Counted from the first letter of the stretch, positions 8,158 through 18,237 are shown. The stretch: 48,274 nucleotides of DNA from Candidatus Gastranaerophilales bacterium (GCA_944323625.1 CALUTD010000018.1:1-48274); one strand, 5' to 3'. Notes: a model not told the origin generated them from the sequence alone. A program made the numbers and translations.

Positions 8158-11100
8158 ATGGATATTACACCGTCCGGAAATAATTTATGGAGCAATAAGG
8201 TTAATACCAAAGAGAATAAAGGCAGAAAGTATGATAATCTTTCGCCGCTAAAAAAAGATACCGTAAGTTTTTCAGGTAATGGAGAAACTCTTAAATCTGC
8301 TGCGGATAAAACTGCCGATACTTCAAATAAATTCTTTGATTTTGACTCATCAAAAATTAAAGAAATTACATCGGATTCCATTATTACTCTTCAAGACGGA
8401 ACTCAAATCCCTTTAACCGAGTATATTAACCAAATACTCTCTTCTCCGGCAAGTTTTAATACGGACGAGGAGTATAAACAATATATTTTGAATACAATGT
8501 CATCAAATCTTGAAATGATGAAAACCGCATTTAAAGAACAGGACAATAACGACGGTATTGTTTCTAAAGCATACGATAAACTTAAAGACTTAACGGGTTT
8601 TGGTATTTCATCCGGTGATGTTGAAAATATGATTGCTGAGCAAGAGCAAATTATTGAAGGTTTATCCTCTGCATTAAATTCTGAATCTTCAATATCATTT
8701 GAAGAAGCATTTGAACAATATACCGGAGTTCCATATTCAAAAGAAAAACTGGATGATTATCTTGAAATTTCTAATAAATATTCGGCCATTATGACTGGTT
8801 GTCAGAATGATAAGGATTTTGCAAAAAAAGTAAAAAAAGCCACGGGTAAATCCGTTAAAAAACTATCTAAGGAATTTGCACTGGCGCAGACGGAAACTTT
8901 CGGCAAAACCGCCTCTTTAAAATTTGATACTGAAAAATATGCGCAGGATAAAGACACCTTTAAAGATAAACTGTCCGGTATAATATCCGCTGCCGGTATG
9001 GGAAGTATAGTTTTAGGTTCCGCTTTATGTTTTTTCTTTCCGCCGGCTGCACCGGCAGGAGTTGCATTAATGGCTGCCGGTAAGTCCGTATCATTAGGCG
9101 GTATGTTTATTGATAATGCCATGGATTTAGTCGATAATGTAACGGATTCAGACGGCTTAACAAAACAGGAAATTTCCAATTTGGCGCTTGAAACAGGTTT
9201 TGAAGCAGTTTCATACGGAACAGGACGTATGATTGGTAAATTTACAAACGGTTTAAACTGTATTGTTTCAAATAAAGCCGCAAATGCAGGGTTTGGTTAT
9301 GTAGGCTCTCATATCTCCGGGCAGGCTGCCGAAACAGGAGTTGATGCCGCTTTATCTTTGACGGCTGATTTTGTTCTTGCTCAAGGTCAGTCATATATTA
9401 CTACCGGACAATTTATGGATGCAAAAGATTACTGGTCAATGGAAAGATTTTTAAACGAAGGCAGAAACCAATTAATGGGTATATTAACCGGTATGGCTTC
9501 TTCCAAAATCAATGCTTTTCAACAAAATGTAATTACCACCGCTCAAAGTAAAATATTATCGGGTGATACCGATGGCGCAAAAGCTCATTTGAAAAAATCA
9601 GGCATGAAAATGAATGATTCTCAATTTGAACAATTTGTATTGTCTGTAAAAGAAGCTGAAAATAGCAAGAATCAAGGTTTATCGGAAATTTTAACAAAAC
9701 CTGAAAATATTACAGCAGAACCTGTTGAATCTGAGCAAACGGAATTAAATACAGAACCTTTAATCTCTGAAGAACATGATGAAACAATAGAAACAGACAT
9801 AAAAGCTTCAACGCCGGGCGAAACTAACCAGGAAAAAATGCAGCAATCTTATGATGAAATTATAACAGAGCCTAAAAATAGTGCCGATTCTCCTGTTCAA
9901 CCAAAAGAATCAGTTCAGTCTAAAACGAATGAAAATATCAATAACAAAAATGAAGAATCACAAACTGAACCACCAAAAACTTTAACAGAATCTGAAAATA
10001 TTATAGTAGACCCTGTTAAACCGGTCGAACCTGAGCAAACGTCATTAAATACCGAGCCTCCAAGTTATAGTAAAATGCTCAGATATGAGAAAAATCTTTT
10101 AACTCAAATCACTTCAGATTCAACACTGAATGACTATGCGGAACAAATGATAGATTATGTAAACACTCCCGAACAATATAAATTGGCAGAGAAAATATTA
10201 TCCGATGAAAAGTTATATGATAACCATGATTTTATGCAAATAGCAGGGGAGATTATCTATGCTTCAAAAACACAAGAACAAGCAGAAATAACAATAAATC
10301 TTATTGATAAAATTTTATCCGATGAAAAGTTATATGATAACCATGATTTTATGAAAAAAGCAGGGGAGATTATCTATTTTTCAAACTCACAAGAACAAGC
10401 AGAAGCAGAAATAAATCTTATTGATAAAATCTTATCTGATGAAAAGTTATATAACAACTCTGATTTTATGGAAAAAGCAGGGGAGATTATCTATGCTTCA
10501 AAAACACAAGAACAAGCAGAAGTAAAAATAAATCTTATTGATAAGATTTTATCCGATGAAAAGTTATATAACAACCCTAATTTTATGAAAGCAGCATGGG
10601 ATATTATCAGAAGTACAAAAACACAAGAACAAGCACAACTGGTAGATAAAATATTATCCGGTGAAAAGTTATATAACAACTCTAGTTTTATGAAAAATGC
10701 AGTCAAGCTTATCCAATATACAAACACAAAAGAAAGAGTACAACTTGTAGATAAAATATTATCTAATGAAAAATTATATAACAATCCTGATTTTATGTAC
10801 AAAGCAGGAGAAATTATCATTAGTGCAAACACACAAGAAAAATTACAAATAAAAATAAATTTGATTGATAAAATCTTATCTGATGAAAAATTATATGATA
10901 ACCCCGATTTTTTGCAAAAAGCAGTGGATATTATCAGATATACAGACACACAAGAACAAGTACAACTTGCTGATAAAATCTTATCCGAAGAAAAGTTATA
11001 TAACAACCCTAATTGTATGCAAAAAGCAGGAGGGATTATCATTAGTGCAAACACAAAAGAAAGAGCACAACTTGCAGATAAAATCTTATCCGATGAAAAG

Positions 11101-14100
11101 TTATATAACAACCCTAATATCATGAAAAATGCAGGGGATTTTATATTATATACAGATACACAAGAAGAAGTAGAAATAAAAATAAATCTTATTGATAAAA
11201 TCTTGTCTAATGAAAAGTTATATAACAACCCTAATATCATGAAAAATGCAAGCAAGATTATACAATATACAAACACAAAAGAAAGAGTACAACTGGCAGA
11301 TAAGATTTTATTTAATGAAAAGTTATATGATAACTCTGATTTTATGAAAAATATAGGTTGGATTATCGTCTATACAAACACGCAAGAAACAGCAAAAATA
11401 AAAATAAATCTTATTGATAAGATCTTATCCAATGAAAAGTTATATAACAATCCTGATTTTATGAAAACTGCAGGAGAGATTATCAAAAATACAGACACAC
11501 AAGAACAAGCAGAAATAAAAATAAATCTTATTGATAAAATCTTGTCTAATGAAAAGTTATATGATAACTCTGATTTTATGCAAACAGCAGGGGAGATTAT
11601 CATTAGTGCAAATACACAAGAAAAAGCAGAAATAAAAATAAATCTTATTGATAAAATTTTATCTAATGAAAAGTTATATAAAAACCCTAATATCATGAAA
11701 AATGCAGGCAAGATTATACAATATACAAACGAAAAAGAACAAACACAACTGGCAGATAAAATCTTATCTAATGAAAAATTATATAACAATCCTGATTTTA
11801 TGAAAAAAGCAGGGGAAATTATCAAAAATACAGACACACAAGAACAAGCAGAAATAAAAATAAATCTTATTGATAAAATCTTATCCGATGAAAAGTTATA
11901 TAACAACCCTGATATCATGAAAAATACAGGGGAAATTATCTATTATTCAGACACACAAGAAAAAGCAGAAATAAAAATAAATCTTATTGATAAAATTTTA
12001 TCTAATGAAAAATTATATAATAACACTGATATTATGGAAAAAGCAGGGGAGATTATTAAAACTGCAAACTCACAAGAAAATCTGCAGAAAATTTTAAACC
12101 TTCTTGATAACTATGAAAACATGGAAATAACTCCTTCTCAAATCCCGCTCTTAGTAAACAAACAAGAAGATGAAATAACACTAACTCAATTAAAAAGATT
12201 AAATAAAGTTATCGGACGAAAACAAGCAAATAAATTATCTCCTTCCGATACAATTATTGCAGCAAACTTTACCGAAATAGCAGGCAAAAAAAATATAAAC
12301 GAAATTCCGCTCTATAAAAAGCGTGATTTCCTAAGAAAACTTGTTGCTTCTAATGCAGATTTATTTAACCAAAGTGAAGAACTGCAAAAATTGTTCCCTC
12401 TTCTGCCTAAAAATCAGGAAGAATATTGCTCGCTCCTCCCCGCTATCGTTAAATCCTTAGGTATTGAAACAAATTCTTTAAGCTCTGAACAGGTAAAAAT
12501 CTTTGATTCCTCTATGTCTGATTTATCCTCAGCTCTTAAAAATATCTCCGATTCCTCTTTTAAAAACCTTTCTATTTCCCAAAAATACACTAAAGATGCT
12601 TTCATTAAAGATATTTTGAGCAAGGTTAAGAATTTGGTGCCCTCTGAACGCCAAAAAGTCTATGACTATTTTGGTTTTGAACTCCATAAAAACTACAGAA
12701 CTAATACCGGTTTCTACATTACAGGCTACCCGGTTAATCTTAATAACGGTAAAAAATTAGCCCAAATTACCGACCCGAAAACTAAAGAGGTTGTTGAAGA
12801 TGTCAGAAAAAATGTTATTAAATTCAGTGAAAATAACCCAATTATATCATCAGACAAAAATATTGAACGAGCTTTGAATTCTATAGTTAAATATATGCCT
12901 GAATTGAGAACTATGGTTAATAAAGTTCAGGCAGGTAATGCAGGGCTTGAAACTAAAGGTCTTCACAGTTATGATATTTTGAAACATTCTCTTAAAGTTA
13001 TGCAAAAAATATCTCAGGATGAAAATTTTAATAAACTTAATGACTCCGATAAAAAAATTATGTTAATTGCTTCATTAATGCATGATATTACTAAAAAAGA
13101 AGGTTATACCGATAAAACTCACTGCAATGAAGGTGCTTTTGACATGTTCTTTATCTCCCAAAAACTTAATCTTTCTCGAGATGAACAAATTAAATTGTAT
13201 AATCTGATAAAACATCACGAATGGCTTTCTTTTGTCAATACGGCAAAATCAGAACCTGAACTAAAAGAAAGACTTCAATCAACTGCTTATGATTTAAGAC
13301 ATGATAATTTGCTTGATTTATCCTTAATGTTCTCTCATGCCGATTTAAAAGCTATAAGAGAAGATGACTCTTTTCATGATACAAAAGATGGTGATTCAAG
13401 AGTAGATTTCAACGGTGAAATCAGGAGTTTTGGAGAATCCTGCGACCTGTACGGGCAAAAACTTAAAGAATATATTTTGGAACTTCAAAAATCGCAGCCT
13501 ATTCTCCCTGTCACTAAATTCCCTTCGGCTGACAGAATAAAACAAAGTTTAACAATTAACCCTGACGGCTCCACAAATGTTAAAGGCGTATACGTCGATA
13601 AAGACGGGCTTGTTGTAATTAAATACAATGAAGTTGATGATTGGGAAAAAATAGGATTCCCCGAAGGCTCTGTTTCAAAAGGTTTTTCTCAAACTATGTT
13701 TGACGGACAAAATTTTAATACCGGAAATATTAAATTCTTTGCCCACGGTCTTGATTACCCGAATCAGTTAACCAAGTTTGATGCCTTCTCTTTGGTGGAT
13801 TCAGATGCATTATTATCAGTAAGTTACGCGGAAAGACCCGAATCTAAATACAGATTCTTTAGACCGCAGGGAGTTTTATTGGATGTTGATACAAAAGATA
13901 TCCACGGCGGCGGTAATACTGATTCAGGCTCCGGCTACGGCAAAAATATAGATATCTTTAAACAAGAATATATCTTTGGCGCTAATAGAGAAAGTGACAG
14001 ATTGTATATCTCCAATCTCGTTAAAAAAGCTCTTAATTTTACGGACGAAGAGTATATTAATTTTGTAAAAGAAAATGCTAATAAACCTTTTAGCGAAATA

Positions 14101-14412
14101 CAACCTGAAGAAGCAAGAGAAGCTTTAATTAAAGCTTTTGCCTCCATTAACTCAAATGCAAGAAAAGGAAACAGAGAATACAATGAAATGTATATATCAA
14201 ACCCCAAACCACCTATGGCTGTTTTTGCCTATGATATTAACTATAACGCAAAAATAGATAACCCGCTTTCCTTCTTAAACAGAGAAGAAATAGGAAAATA
14301 CGACACAAGTTTCGGTTTTAACAGTGATAATATTTCCGTTAAAGACAGAACATCTTTCCTTCGTCAATACGCACTTGAAAGAAATATCCCCTTCTTTATT
14401 TTCGGAGATTAA
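8158..14412 (+). CDS. Giant 2084-aa repeat protein with HD-type domain and N-terminal S-F-S-G motif
   Basis: I do not recognise the whole protein. Order of parts: an N-terminal tag D-T-V-S-F-S-G (about residues 36-42) without a Sec signal; a helical region with a hydrophobic Ala/Gly-rich stretch (about 275-325); an acidic, T/E/P-rich linker (about 505-640); and 17 tandem repeats (about 676-1310). The repeats come in two lengths, 35 and 39 residues, and share the core D-K-I-L-S-(D/N)-E-K-L-Y-(N/D)-N. Next is an HD-phosphohydrolase-like region (about 1600-1740) with L-M-H-D-I and later H-H-E-W, then an unknown C-terminal domain. The HD metal set looks plausible but is unproven. AAGGA lies 8 bases before the ATG. 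A secreted or host-directed effector is possible; nothing in the sequence proves it. Confidence 0.85.
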   Translation: MDITPSGNNLWSNKVNTKENKGRKYDNLSPLKKDTVSFSGNGETLKSAADKTADTSNKFFDFDSSKIKEITSDSIITLQDGTQIPLTEYINQILSSPASFNTDEEYKQYILNTMSSNLEMMKTAFKEQDNNDGIVSKAYDKLKDLTGFGISSGDVENMIAEQEQIIEGLSSALNSESSISFEEAFEQYTGVPYSKEKLDDYLEISNKYSAIMTGCQNDKDFAKKVKKATGKSVKKLSKEFALAQTETFGKTASLKFDTEKYAQDKDTFKDKLSGIISAAGMGSIVLGSALCFFFPPAAPAGVALMAAGKSVSLGGMFIDNAMDLVDNVTDSDGLTKQEISNLALETGFEAVSYGTGRMIGKFTNGLNCIVSNKAANAGFGYVGSHISGQAAETGVDAALSLTADFVLAQGQSYITTGQFMDAKDYWSMERFLNEGRNQLMGILTGMASSKINAFQQNVITTAQSKILSGDTDGAKAHLKKSGMKMNDSQFEQFVLSVKEAENSKNQGLSEILTKPENITAEPVESEQTELNTEPLISEEHDETIETDIKASTPGETNQEKMQQSYDEIITEPKNSADSPVQPKESVQSKTNENINNKNEESQTEPPKTLTESENIIVDPVKPVEPEQTSLNTEPPSYSKMLRYEKNLLTQITSDSTLNDYAEQMIDYVNTPEQYKLAEKILSDEKLYDNHDFMQIAGEIIYASKTQEQAEITINLIDKILSDEKLYDNHDFMKKAGEIIYFSNSQEQAEAEINLIDKILSDEKLYNNSDFMEKAGEIIYASKTQEQAEVKINLIDKILSDEKLYNNPNFMKAAWDIIRSTKTQEQAQLVDKILSGEKLYNNSSFMKNAVKLIQYTNTKERVQLVDKILSNEKLYNNPDFMYKAGEIIISANTQEKLQIKINLIDKILSDEKLYDNPDFLQKAVDIIRYTDTQEQVQLADKILSEEKLYNNPNCMQKAGGIIISANTKERAQLADKILSDEKLYNNPNIMKNAGDFILYTDTQEEVEIKINLIDKILSNEKLYNNPNIMKNASKIIQYTNTKERVQLADKILFNEKLYDNSDFMKNIGWIIVYTNTQETAKIKINLIDKILSNEKLYNNPDFMKTAGEIIKNTDTQEQAEIKINLIDKILSNEKLYDNSDFMQTAGEIIISANTQEKAEIKINLIDKILSNEKLYKNPNIMKNAGKIIQYTNEKEQTQLADKILSNEKLYNNPDFMKKAGEIIKNTDTQEQAEIKINLIDKILSDEKLYNNPDIMKNTGEIIYYSDTQEKAEIKINLIDKILSNEKLYNNTDIMEKAGEIIKTANSQENLQKILNLLDNYENMEITPSQIPLLVNKQEDEITLTQLKRLNKVIGRKQANKLSPSDTIIAANFTEIAGKKNINEIPLYKKRDFLRKLVASNADLFNQSEELQKLFPLLPKNQEEYCSLLPAIVKSLGIETNSLSSEQVKIFDSSMSDLSSALKNISDSSFKNLSISQKYTKDAFIKDILSKVKNLVPSERQKVYDYFGFELHKNYRTNTGFYITGYPVNLNNGKKLAQITDPKTKEVVEDVRKNVIKFSENNPIISSDKNIERALNSIVKYMPELRTMVNKVQAGNAGLETKGLHSYDILKHSLKVMQKISQDENFNKLNDSDKKIMLIASLMHDITKKEGYTDKTHCNEGAFDMFFISQKLNLSRDEQIKLYNLIKHHEWLSFVNTAKSEPELKERLQSTAYDLRHDNLLDLSLMFSHADLKAIREDDSFHDTKDGDSRVDFNGEIRSFGESCDLYGQKLKEYILELQKSQPILPVTKFPSADRIKQSLTINPDGSTNVKGVYVDKDGLVVIKYNEVDDWEKIGFPEGSVSKGFSQTMFDGQNFNTGNIKFFAHGLDYPNQLTKFDAFSLVDSDALLSVSYAERPESKYRFFRPQGVLLDVDTKDIHGGGNTDSGSGYGKNIDIFKQEYIFGANRESDRLYISNLVKKALNFTDEEYINFVKENANKPFSEIQPEEAREALIKAFASINSNARKGNREYNEMYISNPKPPMAVFAYDINYNAKIDNPLSFLNREEIGKYDTSFGFNSDNISVKDRTSFLRQYALERNIPFFIFGD
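10186..12090 (+). repeat. 17 tandem coding repeats of 105 or 117 bp
   Basis: The unit encodes D-K-I-L-S-x-E-K-L-Y-x-N-x-x-x-M, a helical pair and a T-Q-E-type turn. Long units add four residues before the next D-K-I-L (I-N-L-I type). The near-identical DNA of many units points to recent expansion by recombination or slippage. Long frames on the opposite strand are a by-product of this repeat. Confidence 0.9.
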
Positions 14413-14443
14413 ACAATTTTGATTATAAGTAAATTAATCCTTT

Positions 14444-15553
14444 TTAGACACCAATAAAAGTCCTTGTATTTTGGATTTTCAGCTTTGTCAAAAATTGTTT
14501 GATTAAAAATAAAACCAAAAAACTTAAACAAAATACAAATAAATATCTCAATGAGGCTGTTGCCATTGCTTTAAAGAACCCCATAATCCCAAAGAACGGA
14601 ATAACCTTAGGAACGTTAAATAATTCATTAAATGCAAATACAAAATACCAGTGTACAAAGAATAGCCCAAAACTGTATTTTGCCGATATATCAAAAAATT
14701 TATTAATTTTTTCATGACTCTTTATTTGTTCATCATAATGTTTTAAATACCCCAAAACCAAAACAGTCAAAAAGATTTTTGAAATAGTTCCGTTTACTAA
14801 TCCTGTATAATGGTTTAATAAAATATCAACAACAGCGGTTAAGAGCATAAGTACTATAAAAATCCATCTTTTATCATAGAAAATATCAATTTTTTCTTTA
14901 TGTTTAGACAAATACATGCCGAATACATACATTGAAGTAAAATGAACAAAACCGCTCAATACATATTTTATATATTCAAAATACTTATGAAGATAATCCA
15001 TATTAGCAACATATTCGGGCTCTATATCCATTCTCGGAATAAATATTGTTACTAAAAATAAAACGGGAAGGAGTTTATAAAGTATGTTTTTTCTTTCAAG
15101 AAACAAAAGTACATAACTTAAAAGAAAAAATATTATAATCATAGGAATAAACCAAGTAGGAACATTATGGACTCTGCCTGTTGTAATAAAAACTCCTATT
15201 TGGGCAAAAAGATTTAAGCCGTCAAACGGATTCCCATAGGCCAAAGGCATCATAAAACAGAGTATTATGCCGGGTATTGCAGTCAACAAATAAGGGATTA
15301 TAACATTTTTCCATTTCTTCTTCATATAGTCTTTATATTCAAATTTATATGATAAATGCTGAAATAAAAAGCCGGATATAAATATAAACAGTGCAGTACC
15401 ACCTGACCAAACTTCAAATGATATATTGTTTGCAAAGCTGCCTGTTATTCCTATTTGCATAGCATGCCCCGCAATAATTAATAATATAGCAAGTCCTCTA
15501 AAAACATTAATATAATTTAGAATTTCTTTTTTAGGTTTAACAATATTTTCCAT
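14444..15553 (-). CDS. Acyltransferase 3 (OafA/WecH-type) membrane protein
   Basis: A 369-aa membrane enzyme of the acyltransferase-3 family, which transfers acetyl or other acyl groups to surface sugars or similar acceptors. Shown by Y-I-N-V-F-R-G-L-A-I-L-L-I-I-A-G-H near the N-terminus (the family's conserved Arg and catalytic His) and about ten hydrophobic helices. The length is normal for a lone AT3 domain without an SGNH extension. The frame continues 11 codons upstream, but MENIVKPKK is preferred because a purine-rich stretch (GAAAGGCGGGA) lies directly before it. No operon partner is close. The substrate is unknown; O-antigen or exopolysaccharide is the usual target. Confidence 0.85.
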   Translation of the reverse strand: MENIVKPKKEILNYINVFRGLAILLIIAGHAMQIGITGSFANNISFEVWSGGTALFIFISGFLFQHLSYKFEYKDYMKKKWKNVIIPYLLTAIPGIILCFMMPLAYGNPFDGLNLFAQIGVFITTGRVHNVPTWFIPMIIIFFLLSYVLLFLERKNILYKLLPVLFLVTIFIPRMDIEPEYVANMDYLHKYFEYIKYVLSGFVHFTSMYVFGMYLSKHKEKIDIFYDKRWIFIVLMLLTAVVDILLNHYTGLVNGTISKIFLTVLVLGYLKHYDEQIKSHEKINKFFDISAKYSFGLFFVHWYFVFAFNELFNVPKVIPFFGIMGFFKAMATASLRYLFVFCLSFLVLFLIKQFLTKLKIQNTRTFIGV

Positions 15554-15650
15554 AAATTCCCGCCTTTCACCATAACAATATAACAATAAAAAAAAATACG
15601 CAACTTTTTAAATTACATGTTTTAATAAAGGTGTAAAAGGAAGGTAAAAA

Positions 15651-16280
15651 GTGAATATAAATCCTGTTTCATTCGGTCAAAGACTGCCGCTAACAACATG
15701 TTATGTACAAAATCAATATAACGGAACATTAGTTCCGGCAACTTTTTGTGAACTCGATCCAAATGATCCTGAGGATATTAGAGATATTGAAAATTTAAGT
15801 GATTATAAATTTCAATTTAAAGACAATATTGCATATAACATGTCACATCATAATGCCCTAAACAATATTAAAAACAATATACAAAATAATAATGATATTA
15901 ATCTTATGCTGGAAGAAACAGCTCCTGCAAGATATTTTTTGATGGAACATCCAAAAGGGTCAATAATAGGAATAACACAAATATCAAGACAAGGACAAAA
16001 TGTCAATATTGACTACATTTCAAGAAATAAAATGGAACCATATACTTTTATAGGTCAGGATATGATAGCTTCTATATGTTCCGATATTCTAAAATCTTAT
16101 GATGTAAAAAAGCTTATAGTTGAATATCCGGCTGCTTCCGCCAAGAAATTTTACACAAATGTCTGCGGTTTTAAATACGACAGGCGAGGAATTCTTGCAA
16201 TGAACAGAAAACAAATGCAAAAATTTATAAATTCAGTTGAAGAAAAAACACAAAAACCCATAATAAATTTGTCTATTTAA
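15651..16280 (+). CDS. GNAT-like protein with N-terminal N-P-V-S-F-G motif
   Basis: A 209-aa protein with no signal peptide. It begins M-N-I-N-P-V-S-F-G, a version of the N-terminal motif seen in several genes of this window. The C-terminal half (about 95-185) has a GNAT-like strand/helix order: G-S-I-I-G-I-T-Q-I-S, then V-N-I-D-Y-I, and late P-A-A-S-A-K-K-F-Y-x-N-x-G-F-K-Y, which resembles the acetyltransferase motif B (N-x-x-x-Y-x-x-x-G-F). It is therefore probably an N-acetyltransferase of unknown substrate. The start is GTG, preceded by GGAAGG. The gene is followed by the tagged PRPP-synthetase gene on the same strand, 122 bp away. Confidence 0.6.
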   Translation: MNINPVSFGQRLPLTTCYVQNQYNGTLVPATFCELDPNDPEDIRDIENLSDYKFQFKDNIAYNMSHHNALNNIKNNIQNNNDINLMLEETAPARYFLMEHPKGSIIGITQISRQGQNVNIDYISRNKMEPYTFIGQDMIASICSDILKSYDVKKLIVEYPAASAKKFYTNVCGFKYDRRGILAMNRKQMQKFINSVEEKTQKPIINLSI

Positions 16281-16402
16281 AACATAATATTGATTTTCAT
16301 AATTTTTAATTATAAAATCAAAGTAACTTAATATCAAAATAACTGAATTTGTTTGGATTTGTATTGTAAATAAAATAACTAAAGTATGAAAAGAGAATAA
16401 TT

Positions 16403-17437
16403 ATGAATATAGCACCTGTAAGAAGTTTTAATTATCCGAAACAAATTTTTAAAAATGATACAGCAGCGACTATAAAAAGATTACAAAATAATATTTATGT
16501 TTCTTTTAAAGGTAATAATCTTTCAGACAAAATAAGCCTTATACCATCTAATGCACCTGATAATTTGGAAAAAAATATTGAAAATAAACTGGGTATCAAT
16601 TTTGCAGATACAACTACATCAAAATTTAAAGATGGTGAAATTTATACAAATATAAAAGATAAAGTAAGGAATAAAGATGTTTATATTATGCCCGGCGCAA
16701 GTTCCAATGTTAACGATAATATAATGGAAGTATTTTTAAAAACAGATGCGGCAAAAAGAGCCGGAGCAAAAAAAGTTGTTGCTATTATGCCTTATTTCTC
16801 ATACTCCCGGCAGGAAAAGAAAATGGAAGCAGGTGAACCCATAGCGGCAAAATTACACATGGATCTTTTAGAGCGCTCGGGTGTTGATGAGATAATTACT
16901 ACAGACCTTCACTCTCCCGCCATTGAAGGATTTTCATCAAATAACTTAATAGTTAATCATATTAACGCTGCAGATATAATTAAAGACTATATAAAACAAA
17001 TGGAAATTCCCGATTTGGTTATTGTAAGTCCGGATTCGGGCGGAATGAAAAGAGCTGACAGGCTGGCAGTTTCATTAGGAAATGTCGGAACGGCAGGAAT
17101 ATATAAAAACAGAACAGCCCATAATGTAGCCGAAGCTAAGTTTTTAGCAGGAGATGTTAAGGACAAAAATTGTATTATTTATGATGATATTATTGATACG
17201 GCAGGTACAATTGCCGCTGCGGCAAATATGCTAAAAGAAAACGGTGCAAAAGATATTTATGTTTTTGCAACACATGGGCTATTTAATGGGGATGCGTTTA
17301 CTAAATTGGAAAATGCACCTATAAAAGAAGTATACGTTACAAATAGTGTAAGAAGGAAGTCTGATTGTCCTGAAAAGATTAAACAAATTGATATATCACC
17401 TGAAATAACAGGTACTATCTTGGACATATCAGGATAG
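16403..17437 (+). CDS. Ribose-phosphate pyrophosphokinase-like protein with N-terminal extension
   Basis: A member of the PRPP-synthetase family (ribose 5-phosphate + ATP to PRPP + AMP). Visible family motifs: F-x-D-G-E near residue 72, V-N-D-N-I-M-E, P-Y-F-S-Y-S-R-Q-E-K-K, T-D-L-H-S, V-S-P-D-S-G-G-M-K-R-A, and the PRPP loop Y-D-D-I-I-D-T-A-G-T (about 259-268). At 344 aa it is longer than usual. The extra about 40 residues at the N-terminus carry V-S-F-K-G-N. Several positions differ from housekeeping Prs (K-N-R-T replaces the usual K-R-R-P). It is probably a divergent paralogue; whether it is catalytic is unknown. AAAGAGA precedes the ATG. Confidence 0.85.
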   Translation: MNIAPVRSFNYPKQIFKNDTAATIKRLQNNIYVSFKGNNLSDKISLIPSNAPDNLEKNIENKLGINFADTTTSKFKDGEIYTNIKDKVRNKDVYIMPGASSNVNDNIMEVFLKTDAAKRAGAKKVVAIMPYFSYSRQEKKMEAGEPIAAKLHMDLLERSGVDEIITTDLHSPAIEGFSSNNLIVNHINAADIIKDYIKQMEIPDLVIVSPDSGGMKRADRLAVSLGNVGTAGIYKNRTAHNVAEAKFLAGDVKDKNCIIYDDIIDTAGTIAAAANMLKENGAKDIYVFATHGLFNGDAFTKLENAPIKEVYVTNSVRRKSDCPEKIKQIDISPEITGTILDISG

Positions 17438-17469
17438 AAATAAAATCTGCAGTTAATAATGTAACAACA

Positions 17470-18147
17470 TTAATAGGCACCGTTTATTTCTTCAATAATT
17501 TCGTTAGCTTCATCTTCTGTTTTTTGTTCTTCAGTTACAGGCTTCTTCTTATATAAATATTTATATTTTGGTTCTTGCTGCTGTTGTTCTGAATGTTTTT
17601 TGGATTCATATTCGTTTAATTTATTTGATACTTGCTGTGATGATGTATTTACATGATTACAGATTTTATAATATAGCTGCGCATTTTCTAAGTCGCCAAG
17701 TTTCTCATAGCATTTCGCACATTGAAGATTTGTTTCAAAATCAGTTAACAAACCTGATGCTAATGCCAGTTTGTAATATTCTATTGCCGTTGAATATTCT
17801 TGAAAGCTGTAGAAAAAATCACCCATTTCTTTTTGCATTTTAGGATTATCGGGCTCAAGATTGTATGCTTTCAAAATATATAATTTAGCCTCTCTTCTGT
17901 CTTTTGTCATCTGATATGTTTTTGACAAACCAACTAAAGCCCTTACATTTAAAAGATTTTCATCACATTCTTCCTGATATATCTTACGGGCTTTTAAAAT
18001 ATAATCATAACTTTCATCTTCTACTTTTGTAATTTTTGCTTTCTTTAATAAACTGTCAGCTTGTCCTAAATCATTGGCAATACAAACATTTAATGACAAT
18101 AACACACAAACTGGAAATATGAATACATTTTTGACTTTTATTTTCAT
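17470..18147 (-). CDS. Exported TPR-repeat protein
   Basis: A 225-aa protein with a Sec signal peptide (hydrophobic V-F-I-F-P-V-C-V-L-L-S-L, cleavage near C-I-A-N). Three to four tetratricopeptide-like repeats follow (about 45-170: A-R-K-I-Y-Q-E, A-Y-N-L-E-P-D-N-P, Y-Y-K-L-A-L-A-S-G, A-Q-L-Y-Y-K). The tail is rich in Q and charged residues. TPRs bind partner proteins, so an envelope scaffold role is likely, but the partner is unknown. The ribosome binding site is weak. The gene converges on the PRPP-synthetase-like gene. Confidence 0.8.
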   Translation of the reverse strand: MKIKVKNVFIFPVCVLLSLNVCIANDLGQADSLLKKAKITKVEDESYDYILKARKIYQEECDENLLNVRALVGLSKTYQMTKDRREAKLYILKAYNLEPDNPKMQKEMGDFFYSFQEYSTAIEYYKLALASGLLTDFETNLQCAKCYEKLGDLENAQLYYKICNHVNTSSQQVSNKLNEYESKKHSEQQQQEPKYKYLYKKKPVTEEQKTEDEANEIIEEINGAY

Positions 18148-18182
18148 ATTTATAATAATAACTTATATTATAAATATTTCAA

Positions 18183-18228
18183 GCAAAAAGAGACAGTCAA
18201 TATTACTGTCTCTTTTTGCATTTTTTTT
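18183..18228. terminator. Perfect 15-bp hairpin, likely bidirectional terminator
   Basis: The stem 18183-18197 pairs fully with 18205-18219 (GCAAAAAGAGACAGT and its complement) around a 7-base loop. A run of eight T follows on the plus strand, and the T5 in the stem serves the minus strand. It separates the 100-aa gene at 18238 from the TPR gene. Confidence 0.85.
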
Positions 18229-18237
18229 GAAGTTATA

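Noticed and set aside
10491-11918. Long minus-strand frames of 261 and 182 codons
   Set aside because: They are mirror frames of the coding repeats of the giant gene, kept open by the repeat itself.
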